Origin: Ostrinia nubilalis
Lineage: Eukaryota; Arthropoda; Insecta; Lepidoptera; Crambidae
DNA: 64,000 nucleotides
NCBI RefSeq assembly: GCF_963855985.1
Contig: NC_087092.1
Coordinates: 16,554,001 to 16,618,000 of the forward strand
Direction of reading: 5' to 3'
Under the pieces are notes generated by a model. The model saw only the letters and a program-made list of their open reading frames with translations. It had not been told where the DNA came from and searched no databases. Shown here piece after piece: positions 1-12,300 of this stretch; the first letter of the stretch is position 1; every line of letters starts with the position of its first letter. The position numbers and the translations under genes are program-made.

Positions 1-256
1 ATGCCATTAGGCTTTTAAAAAGGTCTAGTTTGAGATAGAACCACAGGCATTAAGCTCGCATGTTGTACCGCTATTCATTATTTGTGTGCAATAAAGATTT
101 TAAATGAATACATAAATAAATAGAAAGTTCAAAAACTTTGTACAAGTAAAAACACTAATTATGTCAAAGCAGGCGTCAAAATGTCACCCGATCAGTTCTT
201 CAGACCTCAAAGTAGACAAGCAGACTGACACAGGCATTCAAGGTATCGTTTCTCAC

Positions 257-388
257 CTGACGACGTCTCTCGACGAGCGCGGCGCGCGCGCACCGATGAA
301 GGGCCAGCGGTGCACCGCGCCCGCCGCGCCCGAGCCGCCGCCCGCCGCCCGTAGCGCTCGCGCCGCCGCCACACCGCCGTCAGAGTAT
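257..388 (-). CDS. Med13: Med13 exon, most 3' exon in the window
   Basis: This 132-nt exon lies between GTGTTATTACAG/A and GTCAG/GTGAGA. It reads [20 protein letters not shown], then [20 protein letters not shown] and DVV. It aligns weakly but collinearly with CYLALEHGRQF...CLHPWSKR..V...QDILR of MED13. Splice sites and phase (1 nt in, 2 nt out) fit. The family has roughly 40 residues between the preceding exon's end and this tyrosine that were not found here. Confidence 0.8.
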
Positions 389-3300
389 CTGTAATAACAC
401 ACATCTTGTAATGTTTGCTTCAGGGTTCGAGGATATACAGGGTGGAAACGATAAGTGATCTCATTCGATTATTTCTAAACTATACAAGATATCGAAAAAC
501 TGGTTACTGATCCTGAAAGTGCTTCACGAGCTCTATCCAACGGTACCAATAATAGGTTACAGAATTAACTGGATCTATCCGAAAATTAATTGTTTTCAGC
601 TTCCATACATTTAGTAAAACCACATAATATTAAAAACTATACAAGATATTCAAAAACTGGTTATTGATCCTGAAAGTGCTTCACGAGCTCTATCCAACGA
701 TACCAATAATAGGTTACAAAATTAACTGGATCCATCCTAAAATTCAATGTTTCCAGCTTCCATACATTTAGTACAGCCACAGTCATGGCACTCATGTCTT
801 GATAATATTATAGCAAGTAAAGCCTAAAACCAATGTTTTCCATTAATAATTTTAAATAAGAATGCAATTTACGAGTTCATTCTAAGTGTTTATTGTTTAA
901 TAAAAAAAATTAATACTTCTAATTTTGTTTGACTGGCATACATTTAGTATGGAGGCTGAAAACATTTAATTTTCGGATAGATCCAGTTTATTATGTAACC
1001 TATTATTGGTACCGTTTGAAAGAGCTTGTGAAGCACTTTCAGAATCAGTAATCAGTTTTTCGATATCTTGTATAGTTTAGAAATAATCGAGTGAGATCAC
1101 TTAACGTTTCCACCCTGTATATCAAGGGATATATATCAAGATATATATCGGATATATATCCGATATATATCAAGCCGGTTTTGATGATATATATCAACTT
1201 TTAAAATTTCTTACTGTATTTGTACTTTTTGACATAAAATTTTTATTTTTTTTGTTGATTTTGCCGTATTTAAAAGAATATTTTATGTTTTTGCTTTATT
1301 TGTCTGATTTTAAGTTTTAAAAACATTAAAAACATGTTTATGTAACACATATGCAATAGTATTCATGAATAATATAAAAAAATAATACTATGGCTTTCAT
1401 ACAAAATTGGTATAAAATATATCAAAGTTGATATATATCTGATATATATCATAAATATCCGATATTTTGATATTTATAATAAATATCGGATATTTTCGAA
1501 CCCTGGTTTGCTTCCAACACAATCAGGGACAACTAAAATAAAATGTCAAATCAAATCATAACACGGGTCTTAACGCGACGTTTATTAATGAGTTATATCA
1601 TGTACTCACGGCTTGACGTTTCGGCTGCTATGCTATAAACGTCGCGTTAAGATCGGTGTCTTTCTATTGTAGTTGAAATGGAACGCGAAAGTTTAAAATC
1701 TTATACAATGAGGGACATACTGCCGTAACATCGAAGTAACTATGTACACCAAACATACTGCCGTGCTAGCAATATCAGCAGTATGTTTTGCTGTTAAAAA
1801 CACCTGTCAGATCATCTGAAAAGCTTATTGTGGTTTTGCCAAAAAATGAAATCATTGCTGATATTGCCAGCACGGAAACATGCGGAGTTTTATTTCTGAC
1901 ACATTATTGGTTTATTTCTGTGATACAAATCGACGCAATGTCGCTCGCAAAACTGTTAGTTACTACTGAGATCAAAAAGTTTAGTGGCACGGTGTTCTTC
2001 AGGGGGTGCTTTCTATGCACTGATATTATTATAGCAGCGGGGCTACTCCCTCAAACGTTATCAGAAGTTTCGAAGGTATCAATCTCTTGTGCAAAGCATA
2101 TCGCTTCCATCTTCAACAATCGCTACAACCCGAACCGTTAGGGAAAGCCTTCTTCGAAGTCTGAAATCAAACACCTTGGTCCTTCGAGCCGGATTTTCAA
2201 CCCACAACTATAGCATGGGACGTGTGTGTGTGTACTCACTCGAGCAGGTTGAGGCGCAGCTCGTCGGGCGGCGGCGGCTGCGCGGCGCGCTGGGCGGCGC
2301 GCGCGAGGGCGGAGGCGGCGCCGCCGGCGGGCGCGGCGCACTGCATGGGACGTGTGTGTGTGTACTCACTCGAGCAGGTTGAGGCGCAGCTCGTCGGGCG
2401 GCGGCGGCTGCGCGGCGCGCTGGGCGGCGCGCGCGAGGGCGGAGGCGGCGCCGCCGGCGGGCGCGGCGCACTGCATGGCCACCACGCCCGCCACGTCCGC
2501 CAGCCGCCCGCCCCCGCGCGCGCCGCCCGCCCCGAGCGCCCCTCCCGGTTCTGGCGCTAGACCCGTGATCTCCATTTCATCCTGTTAGAGAAAAGAAGAG
2601 AGTTTAGAAGACTGGATTGAATCCAAAATTAAATGAGAATTTAAAATACACCAGCATGGATGGGTATTTTTAAAGCCTGGTCCGTGAGCACGTAGAATTT
2701 TGTCCAATGACCCCAAGCTACCCATCCTTATCGCTCGCGCGTAATTATGTTGCTGTCACGCTCGCACACTCACTGCGGGCGCGCGTCGCACAGTCGCGAC
2801 CGCAATATAATTACGCGAGAGCGATAAGGATGGGTAGCTTGGGGTCATTGGACAAAATTCTACGTGCTCACGGACCAGGCTTTATAAAGGATGATGGGCA
2901 TATTGGGCGTTAAACCAACAGAAACAAAAAGTATACTAAATTAAAGCTTAATACTAGTACTTCATTTCATAGTATGACAACAATCCTGAAATACGCGGGG
3001 ATACGGAGATAGAGGTCGTTGAATATGCAAAGTTTCCATAGTATTTCACATCACATTAGGGTAATAAAAATAGTATTAGGTCAATTAGATTGCTTTTATC
3101 GATCATATTGAGAGTATTTTATCATATCTTACTATCGATTCTATCGATTTAGTAAGTATGTATACCGAATAAATCATAATCGATTATTCGATTGCAATAA
3201 TCGATTATATTGCTGATAATTGAAAGGAATTGAATTAACAATCAAATGATAGTAATGATGGTAATCAATAAAATCGATTAATCGAATTTTTAATCGATAA

Positions 3301-6300
3301 ATCGTTATTTGGCAATATCGATTAATAATCGATCCGTAATCGATTATGCGACAACACTACAACTTAACTGGTAGAAATCCCATTGAAACATGACTGTTTT
3401 CATGTAATTTCTCTAAATGGTACCTAGGTATGGTCCTACGCTTATAATGTAGAACATGGTTTAAATATACCATTTGTTGGCCCCACTCCTGAACTGTTGG
3501 ACATAATAATGGATAAATAACTTAATGTATTTAAAATGTAAGTAGATAAGTATATTCATTAATAATATTTTTGTTTGCGCAATAAAGCACCTATTACTAT
3601 TACACATTATGTCAATTTCCAAGCAAACCCGGGAGTTCTTGGTAGTTATTTATATGAAAATATATTTCTGATATTAAGTCCTAACAAATAATAGTAGTTA
3701 CATTTCTGTTGGTTTTACGCCCAGATTCCATAGAAAAGTGCCCATTATCCTTTCTCAACAAATTACAAGTACAATTGCTCCAATTTCCCACACAAAGCTT
3801 TCAAGTGTTTGTGTTAGTATTAGTAGTCGTTCAACGTCAGTAAATGTGATTTGGGCACTGCGGTGAAATCAAAAGAAACTCAGGGGCTGAAGCCCACCCC
3901 CACCTCAAGAAACCTCTAGACATAATCTATGAATGGTGAGGATTCATGTCCTATACATTCGAAGATGTGATGAATGACATGCAGGAGCGTAGAAAATGTC
4001 GTCGTTAATCTTCTCAGCTGTGTGCGAAGAAGTTGGGGTCTGTCCAACTTAAACATTACATTACACAGCCCACTCGTCCCTGTAGGGCAGAGTTTTTCAA
4101 CCTGTGGGTCGCGATCACTTGGGGGGTCGCCAAGTCTCTGTAGGGGGGTCGCGAGAGGTCGTAAAAACTACCTCAGAAATGAATCAGTAAAGTTATAATG
4201 ATAGATTTATCCGAAATCTAATTATTCAATTCCAAATGCAAAAATGTTGTATGGATTGAAATATTCAGTCCCTACAACATCTTTGTAACATCATAAATGT
4301 ATGAAAAAAACCGAGAAAGAAATATTTTTTATACTAGGGGGGTCGTGTCATGAAAAAGGTTGAAAAACACTGCTGTAGGAGATATAACGTGATTCGTCAG
4401 CTGCCCACCTGCAGGTGACATAAGGTGGTTAGTTAACCGACCACCAACCAACATCAACGTACCTCGTAGAAGAGGCCGGCGGTGTGCGCGCGGCGGCGGT
4501 TGACGACGGCGCTGAAGCCGCACGTGCAGCGCGCCGGCTCGTCGTCGGCGGCGCCGGGCGACGCGCCCGCGTCCCAGCGCGGCACGCCCGAGCAGCCCGC
4601 CAGGTACGTGGCCGCGTCCGCGCCGCGGATGTTGCCCACCACCTGGTACATAAACAACTCGTTACCAACATAATTAACTTTAAAAAAAAAACCGACTTCA
4701 AATGCGTGAACACAAAAAAAAACTAAAAATTAAAAAAAAAAAGTTCTACCCTTGGGGGTGAAATATTTTCTTCAAATTCGCATGAAACCACCCTTTTGGT
4801 AATACCTATTCAACAAAAAAATAATCGTTCAAATTTGTTCATAATCGACGGAGATATTGCGTATAAAAAAGTTCATCCCCGATTTTCCACCCTTGGGGGT
4901 GAAATGTTTTCTTCATATTCGCATGAAACCACCCTTTTGATACTACCTATTCAACAAAAAAATAACCGTTCAAATTGATTTATAATCGGCGGAGATATTG
5001 CGCATAAAAAAGTTCATCCCCAATTTTCCACCCTTGGGGGTTGTTTTTTCTATTATTAAATTTAAATGGGACCACCCTTGAGGTATTACCTATACGCCGA
5101 AAAAAGATTTGTTCAAATCGGTTCATAATTGGCGGAGTTATCGCGTAACAAACATAGAAAAAAAAAACATACGGGTCGAATTGAGAACCTCCTCCTTTTT
5201 TGAAGTTGGTTGATTATTAAATGAAGTCCGGTCGCCGAGCTGTAGCCTTATTCACGTAACAAAACTTCGACGACAACAAAACACTGAATTGCGATCATAT
5301 CGAGTAATCGTTATATCAAAATGACCCTTGTGAATACGAATTTAGAACTGTTTTTCAATGAGACGACTTCTGAACGTCTGTCAAAATATGTGAATTAGGC
5401 CACAGATAGAATTTCTTCCAATTACCCCAAGCTACCCATACGTATCGCTCGCGCGTAATTATATTGCTGTCGCGACTGTGCGATGGGCGGACGCAGCGTG
5501 TGCAAGCGCGACTGCAATATAATTACGCGTGAGCAAAAAGGATGGGTAGCTTAATTAAATAGACAAGCAAGAGTAAAAATTGAGTTACCATAATGTATTT
5601 TTGTCGACAAAAACTGTTTTGAATTTTTTAAACGACATGTTGACAGCAAAGGTCTGGGAAAAGACTTGAAGATGCTTTTGATTACTCTCTTGCACTGTTA
5701 TATTATCCAAAGTGGCAGAAGACATGATCACAATCATTGCAACGTAACGTATCTTTTGGTCTTGTCATCATTGCATGCATTACTTGTTTGTGAAAAGATG
5801 TGTTGTTGGTAGATCTTTGTCAATAAATAAATAAACGTAAATGATTTGACTAAAATACTGTTTTCTTTTTTCATCAGTTTGCAATGTTTGACAAGAGTGT
5901 CAATTAGCTGTAGCACAATAATTTCATTTCTCACCTTGGGCCCCGCGTTGCAGACGCACAGCGTGCAGCTATCGAAGTTATGATCTCGGAACACGTTGAG
6001 CACTGTATCAGCCAACAGCACGTTGACCAGCAGCGGGCAGGCGGCGTGAGCGGGCGCGGGCGCGGGTTCAGGCGCGGGCGCGGGCACGGGCGCGGGCGCG
6101 GGCGACGCCGCCACGCCCGGGCCGGCCGCGCCCGCCGCCGCGGGCGTCGCGCTGCCCGAGCCGCGACGCCCTCGGTTCGATTCCCGCGACTCGCTTGATG
6201 GTGATGCGCTGCGTTTTACGCCCGCTGCGAATGAGAGGAACGGGTTAAAATAACATGATGGTGATGTGAAAGACACAACTATAGAATCATAATGGTTAAG

Positions 6301-9300
6301 GTACGCTAAGATGTGATTTTTCTGACTAGAATTTCTGGAAGATGGAGAGAGTAAAACCAAGAGTCAAATTAACACAAAATTAACTTCGATAAACTTTTAC
6401 CTTTACGCGTTGAATATAAGGTTCAAAATACATAGAAAAAACTTATCGTCAGTGAAGTTTCAACAGTGCGTAAGTAAATTTTTGACGGTTTCAACATTTT
6501 GATACCATTGGATGAAGAAAGACCGCGTGCTTTTTCCGACCAATCTCCTGTAAAATGTACGATTTTGACTTACGCACTATTAGAACTTTACTAACGTTAT
6601 AGTTCGTTTCATCCACGAAGACACGGCCCACCAATTTTTGATCGAGGAAAGCGCGGGATGCGGGGAGATTGATCCGAGCAATCCTAGCGTCATCGTCGTG
6701 CATTTATGGATGATTTAGCGTGTACCGATAACCCTCAAACATTAGCGGAAGAATTGTGGGGCGCGTGTTCGTGGATGAAACGATCTATACCTAATGTGAA
6801 GACCTAAGTTCAGTAATGGACGTCCTATGGCTGAAATGATGACGATGACAACTTAACTGTGCTAATAATAATGGTCTTGCAGTAAGGCAAATAAGGTAGG
6901 TTAAAATTTAACTTTTCTGATTGGACTTTCTGGATGTTAATGACGTAAAACCAAGAGCCTACAACAACAAGCACAAAATTTTCTTCAAAGACCTTTATAC
7001 CTTTATGTGTTGAATATAAGATTCAAAATAGACTCACCCCGCTCGGCGTCGGCGCGGCGCTCGGCGCGCGGGCGGTACACAGCATTGGGCGGCAGCGTGA
7101 GCGGCGGCAGCAGCTGGCTGGGCAGCTGTGTGAGCGGCGCGTACTTCGACGAGCCCACGTACTTGTACAGCGTCGGCGGCTTGAACACGTACGACCAGTC
7201 CTGCGCATCGGAAAACAGTTAAATGACATCTTAGGATTCAGGAACGGATTCAATTTGAATAAGTAGGTCAATCTTCCATAATACTCGGTGGGCGGGGCCT
7301 CCAAGCTCGTAGAAGTGATAAATTTGGGTTGGGCATAAAAGTTCTCGAGTGGCGACCATGGACCGGAAGACTTAGTGTAGGCAGGCCTCCCATTCGGTAA
7401 CCTGACGTTCTGGTCAAGGTCGCAGAAAACTACACTGACAGTAATAGACGACATAGGTTTGAAACGAACTAACGATGTACTCGACGATTTCAACAACAGA
7501 TTCACTAATGTGTGAAGCCGGGCGAGGGCTGCGCGTGCGCCTCATGCTGGGCGGGTGGGAGCGGAGTGAGCCGGGCCAGCTGTGTACTCGCCTCGATGGG
7601 GTCGGGCGGCGGGCTGCCGCCGGGCTGGTGCGGCGCGGGCGCGTCGTCGGGCAGCGTGAAGCCGGGCGAGGGCTGCGCGTGCGCCTCCATGCTGGGCGGC
7701 GTGGGGAACATCTTGCTGAGCTCCTCGGCGCGCACGCAGCGCCCGCCGGCGCAGCGCGACTCCTCCGCCGACTTGTTGGAGTCCGGCGGCGTTTGTACTT
7801 GCAGCTGGGGGCGAGGGATTAGCGGTTGAGTCAACAGAACTAGACCCTGATACAGCCAGTTGATTCTATGTTTCACATACATATCTATGGTTAGGTTTGC
7901 AATCTGTATTAGACAAGAAAATCTTTACAAATCTATCAGCGATATTGTAAATAAATTAGTAAGTTAATAATAACCCCAAAACAACAAATCTACTATATGT
8001 CTAGTGCTTAACTAATTGACTGAGTATGGTGATCTCACTGATGAGATATGGGAGCGTCACAGAAGGGTGTTTTGAGACGTCAAACATCAACGAGATTTCA
8101 CATCTTCTTCAGATTTATATGCTCTGTCACGTCATAATATGTCAATATCACCCCTCCCGTGCCGCTCCCATACCTCAGGCACTAATTGAATTAAGCGCTG
8201 GAACTATAATAACCCCAAACCATTAAAAAATCGGCTTAAAACTGCAATACATTAAAATTAAATTCCAGCACCTCAACCGAAGAAACAGACATAGACAAAA
8301 GGTCAGAGACAAAGACAGCGAGAAGTATAACAAACATATAAGGAGTATAAAGGGGCACACTCACAAGTCTTACCGTCTCATCGCCGCTGTTGGCGTCGTC
8401 GGAGTTGTCGAAGATTTGCTCCAGGTCCTTGAGCGTGGGACACAGTCCGTCCGACGTGAAAAGGTTCTTGTACTCTTTTACGTCCTCCTACACAGGAAAT
8501 AATACATAAGTCTCACGGTTAGGTTATACAGGGTGTTTCTTGTAAGGTGTCAAGCCGAAGGCAGGTGATAGGTGAGGACTAGACCTATCGATTTCACCCC
8601 TATGTATGTTCTACGATTTTTCGTAGTTTAGAAGTTATCGTTAATTTAGTGATTTTTTCAAAGAAGAACGGTCATCTGTGACCCAGGCCCGACAGAAACG
8701 AGACATACCTCAGTTTTTTTGTCATGTCTTAATTAGTTAAATTATATATTTTTTATATTCGAAATCTATGTATAACACCAAAATATTACCCTTTGTTTTT
8801 GTTCAGGCGTTATACAAAAACTAATACAAAATGCCTATTTATCACCAAACTTGGTAAATGTATGTACCTAAATGTCTATTACAGCTGCTATAGAATGTAT
8901 CTAGGTGACCTGGAGCTACAGCCGGATTATACAGGGTGGAAACGAGAAGTTACAAAATCCAAAAATTCAATGTTACCAGCTTCCATAATCTGTAACCTAT
9001 TATTGGTACCATTTGAAAGAGCTCGTATAGCACTTTCAGAATCAGTAACTAGTTTTTCGATATCTTGTATAGTTTAGAAATAATCGAGTGAGATCACTTA
9101 TCGTTCCATATGTATAACCACCCTGTATAATCCGGCTGTATCTCCAGATCACCTAGATACATTCCATAGCAGCTGTAATAGACATTTAGGTACATACATT
9201 TACCAATTTTGGTGATAAATAAGCATTTTGTATTAGTTTTTGTATACCGCCTGAACAAAAACAAAGGGTAATATTTTGGTGTTATACATAGATTTCGAAT

Positions 9301-12300
9301 ATAAAAAATATATAATTTAACTAATTAAGACATGACAAAAAAACTGAGTTATGTCTCGTTTCTGTCGGGTCTGGGTTTTTTTTGTATGGGGCGTGACCGT
9401 TCTTCTTTTATGACCTTAAATTTTTTTTACTTTTTTTTTGGGTTGACTTTTCTCAGATTTCTTTTTTTTGACAGATTCCCTATTAAATGCAGTAGTTTGA
9501 AAACAATAATCACCTTCCTATCTTTGATGCAAGATAAAAAGTTTTTGCTAGAAACATAAAAAATATGCTTTTAGACATTCTAAAATTTTCAACTTAAGAC
9601 TTTGAGAAAAAAAAATTCCATAGGTCCAAAATAACTTTAAAAACTGCGCAATTTTCTGAACTTTCATAATAACACAAAAAAACATGCACTTAATAGGCCA
9701 TTATTTTCTGTAATCGCTCCACTAAAGTGGTAAGTCGGAGATTCCGTTACATGTTTTTGACTTTATTAGGACTAACTAATGTTTGCAATCCCCTAAGTTG
9801 AAAGCGGGATGAAGGGAAGGGAGGGGGCCATGGCATTGCCGTTTCGACGGATGTGGTAACCCCATAGCCTGCTCTGTCGTTCGCTCGCAGTCAACTAAGT
9901 ATAAGTCGTGAACATTGTTCCGTAATTTATTTAATAAATAGTACACAGAAGTGTGCCACGTGTGAAATACGAGCTGTCAAACGAAACCGATTTTAGGATG
10001 TCATTTGTGTTAGTTTTCAGCGTGCCAATGAATGCTAACGACATTTCGTTTTAGTTGCAAAAACCGGTTCTTACGCCACTTTTTAGCACACAGTGTTGCT
10101 GCTAATGACATCTCGCTCGCTCAGTCCCTTCTTGCTATTTCGCTAGGTATATAAACTTTATGGTGTGAACTCACGTGGTCCACCTTCTCCTGCTTGACGT
10201 CAATCGGCGCGGGCATGGCGGCCATGCTGGTGTGGTCGTGCCCGGCGTACAGGTCAGCTCCCAGGGCTGCGCCCAGCGCCAGCTCTTCGCGGAATAGCGG
10301 TGTCTCCGTCTTGAACCGCTTCACTGGGTGGTCCAGCCTGAGAGGAGATCAAGGTTAGAGAGGCACGTGGTTGGTTTGATACACATTGGGAAAGATATCT
10401 TGGGATACAAAGTCATCGCCAGATATTCATAAAAAATAAAATTCATAAAATTCATTTATTTTTGCAAATAGGCTTTAAAAAAGCGCTTTTACACGTCCCA
10501 ATATTAACCCTACCACTGCTTCGGGACAATAAATGGGCCAGTGCTGAGAAGAAGCAGCGCAAGAAACTCAGTCACTATTGTCAGCCTCCTTTTCAAGGTT
10601 TTACAGTCTTTAAAATATACAAATTATAGTCATAAGTATTAATGCGAGCTAGGTAGTTAAACATTCCAAACATTTTTATCCTTTATATAATCATCAACTT
10701 TATAGTAGCCCTTTTTCATTAAGGTGCTTTTGATATGTGCTTTAAATTTATGAATGGGCAATTCTACAACAGTTTGTGGTAATTTATTGAAAAGTTTAAT
10801 ACATTTCCCCATAAATGAATTACCAATCTTGTGCAGTCTGAAATTTGGAACGGCAAGTTTATTTTTGTTTCTTGTATTGAACTTGTGTAAATCACTCTTT
10901 CTAGTAAATTGCTCTATATTTTTGCGAACATATAAAAGGTTTTCATAAATGAACTGTGAAGCTACTGTCAGTATATTAATCTCCTTAAAGAATTCTCTCA
11001 AGGAAAATCGGGGTCCAAGGTTATAAATGGCCCGCACTGCTCTCTTCTGCAGAACGAACACAGTTTCAATGTCCGCAGCTGAGCCCCACAACAATATGCC
11101 GTATGACATTATACTATGAAAATAGCTAAAATAAACTAGCCTTGCCGTTTCAATGTCAGTTAATTGCCTTATCTTTCTCACTGCAAAAGCAGCTGAACTG
11201 AGCCTTGCTGACAAGGTTTCAATATGAGGACCCCACTGAAGTTTAGAGTCTAAAGTGATTCCCAAGAATGTTGTGGAACTTATGCTATTTAATGGTTCAT
11301 TCTTCACCATCAATTGTGTGGGAACCTGCCTCACATTAGGTAAGGTAAATTTAATGCACTTAGTTTTGTTTGCATTTAACAATAAGTTGTTAACAGTAAA
11401 CCAATGCAAAACCTGTGAGAGTGTGTCATTTATATCATCAAGGTTTACTTTACCTCTATCAACTTTGAAAATGAGAGATGTGTCATCAGCAAATAACACA
11501 ATATCACATAGATCTTTTACAAAGTAGGGAAGGTCATTAATATAAATAAGAAATAGCAAAGGTCCCAATATCGATCCCTGCGGCACACCCATGGTAAGAG
11601 GTGCTCCAGAAGACTCAGTTCCATTAATACAAACTTTTTGCTTTCTGCCTGTGAGATACGAGTTCAACAGATCAAGTGCCTCATCCGAAACACCATAATG
11701 TCGCAATTTTTTTAGTAAGGTTTGGTGGTCTACACAATCAAACGCTTTTAAAAGGTCACAAAAAATACCAACAGCGTCTTTTTTACTCTCCCAAGCATCA
11801 AAGACGTGTTTCAGTAGTGCTACTCCAGCGTCAGTAGTACTTCTACCTTTGGTAAAACCAAATTGTTTATTGTGAAGTAATTTGTTGAAAATAAAATGAG
11901 AAAGAAGTTGATGAAATATAATTTTCTCAAAAATTTTGCTAAGTACTGGTAAAATAGAAATCGGCCGAAAATTAGAGGGGTCACATTTATCACCAGCCTT
12001 AAACAATGGGATTATTTTACTTAATTTCATTAAACTAGGAAAGCAACCTTGATCAATGCATGTGTTAAAAATGAATGCAAGGTGAGGAGCTATGGTGTCA
12101 ATAATTGTCCCAATAATACTGACAGAGATTCCCCAAAGGTCCTCGGTTTTTTTTCATATTCAATTCTCTGAAGGTTTTAATTACTGTATTACAATCTATA
12201 TGCCTGAACTGGAGTAGAGACTGGCACTCGGTGACATTAGATTTTAAGAGAGACTCTGCAAGAATTGGCGATGAATTCAATGCTTTAGTTGTTTCGGACG

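Noticed and set aside
1788..2141. 117-codon plus ORF
   Set aside because: No recognisable domain; it crosses a hairpin repeat and a MITE terminus, so chance is more likely.
2208..2560. Overlapping ORFs on both strands rich in Arg/Ala around the duplication
   Set aside because: They arise from GC-rich sequence without stops; the Med13 frame is fixed by acceptor, donor and homology.
6165..6190. tRNA B-box-like GGTTCGATTCC
   Set aside because: It lies inside a Med13 coding exon and has no A box or cloverleaf around it.
7581..7592. Canonical GT donor GCGA/GTACAC for exon 7592-7804
   Set aside because: It would leave one extra nucleotide and shift the well-conserved next exon out of frame; the GC donor two codon positions earlier fits.
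9332..9559. 75-codon Phe-rich plus ORF
   Set aside because: It is a translation of T-rich sequence at the edge of a fold-back element.
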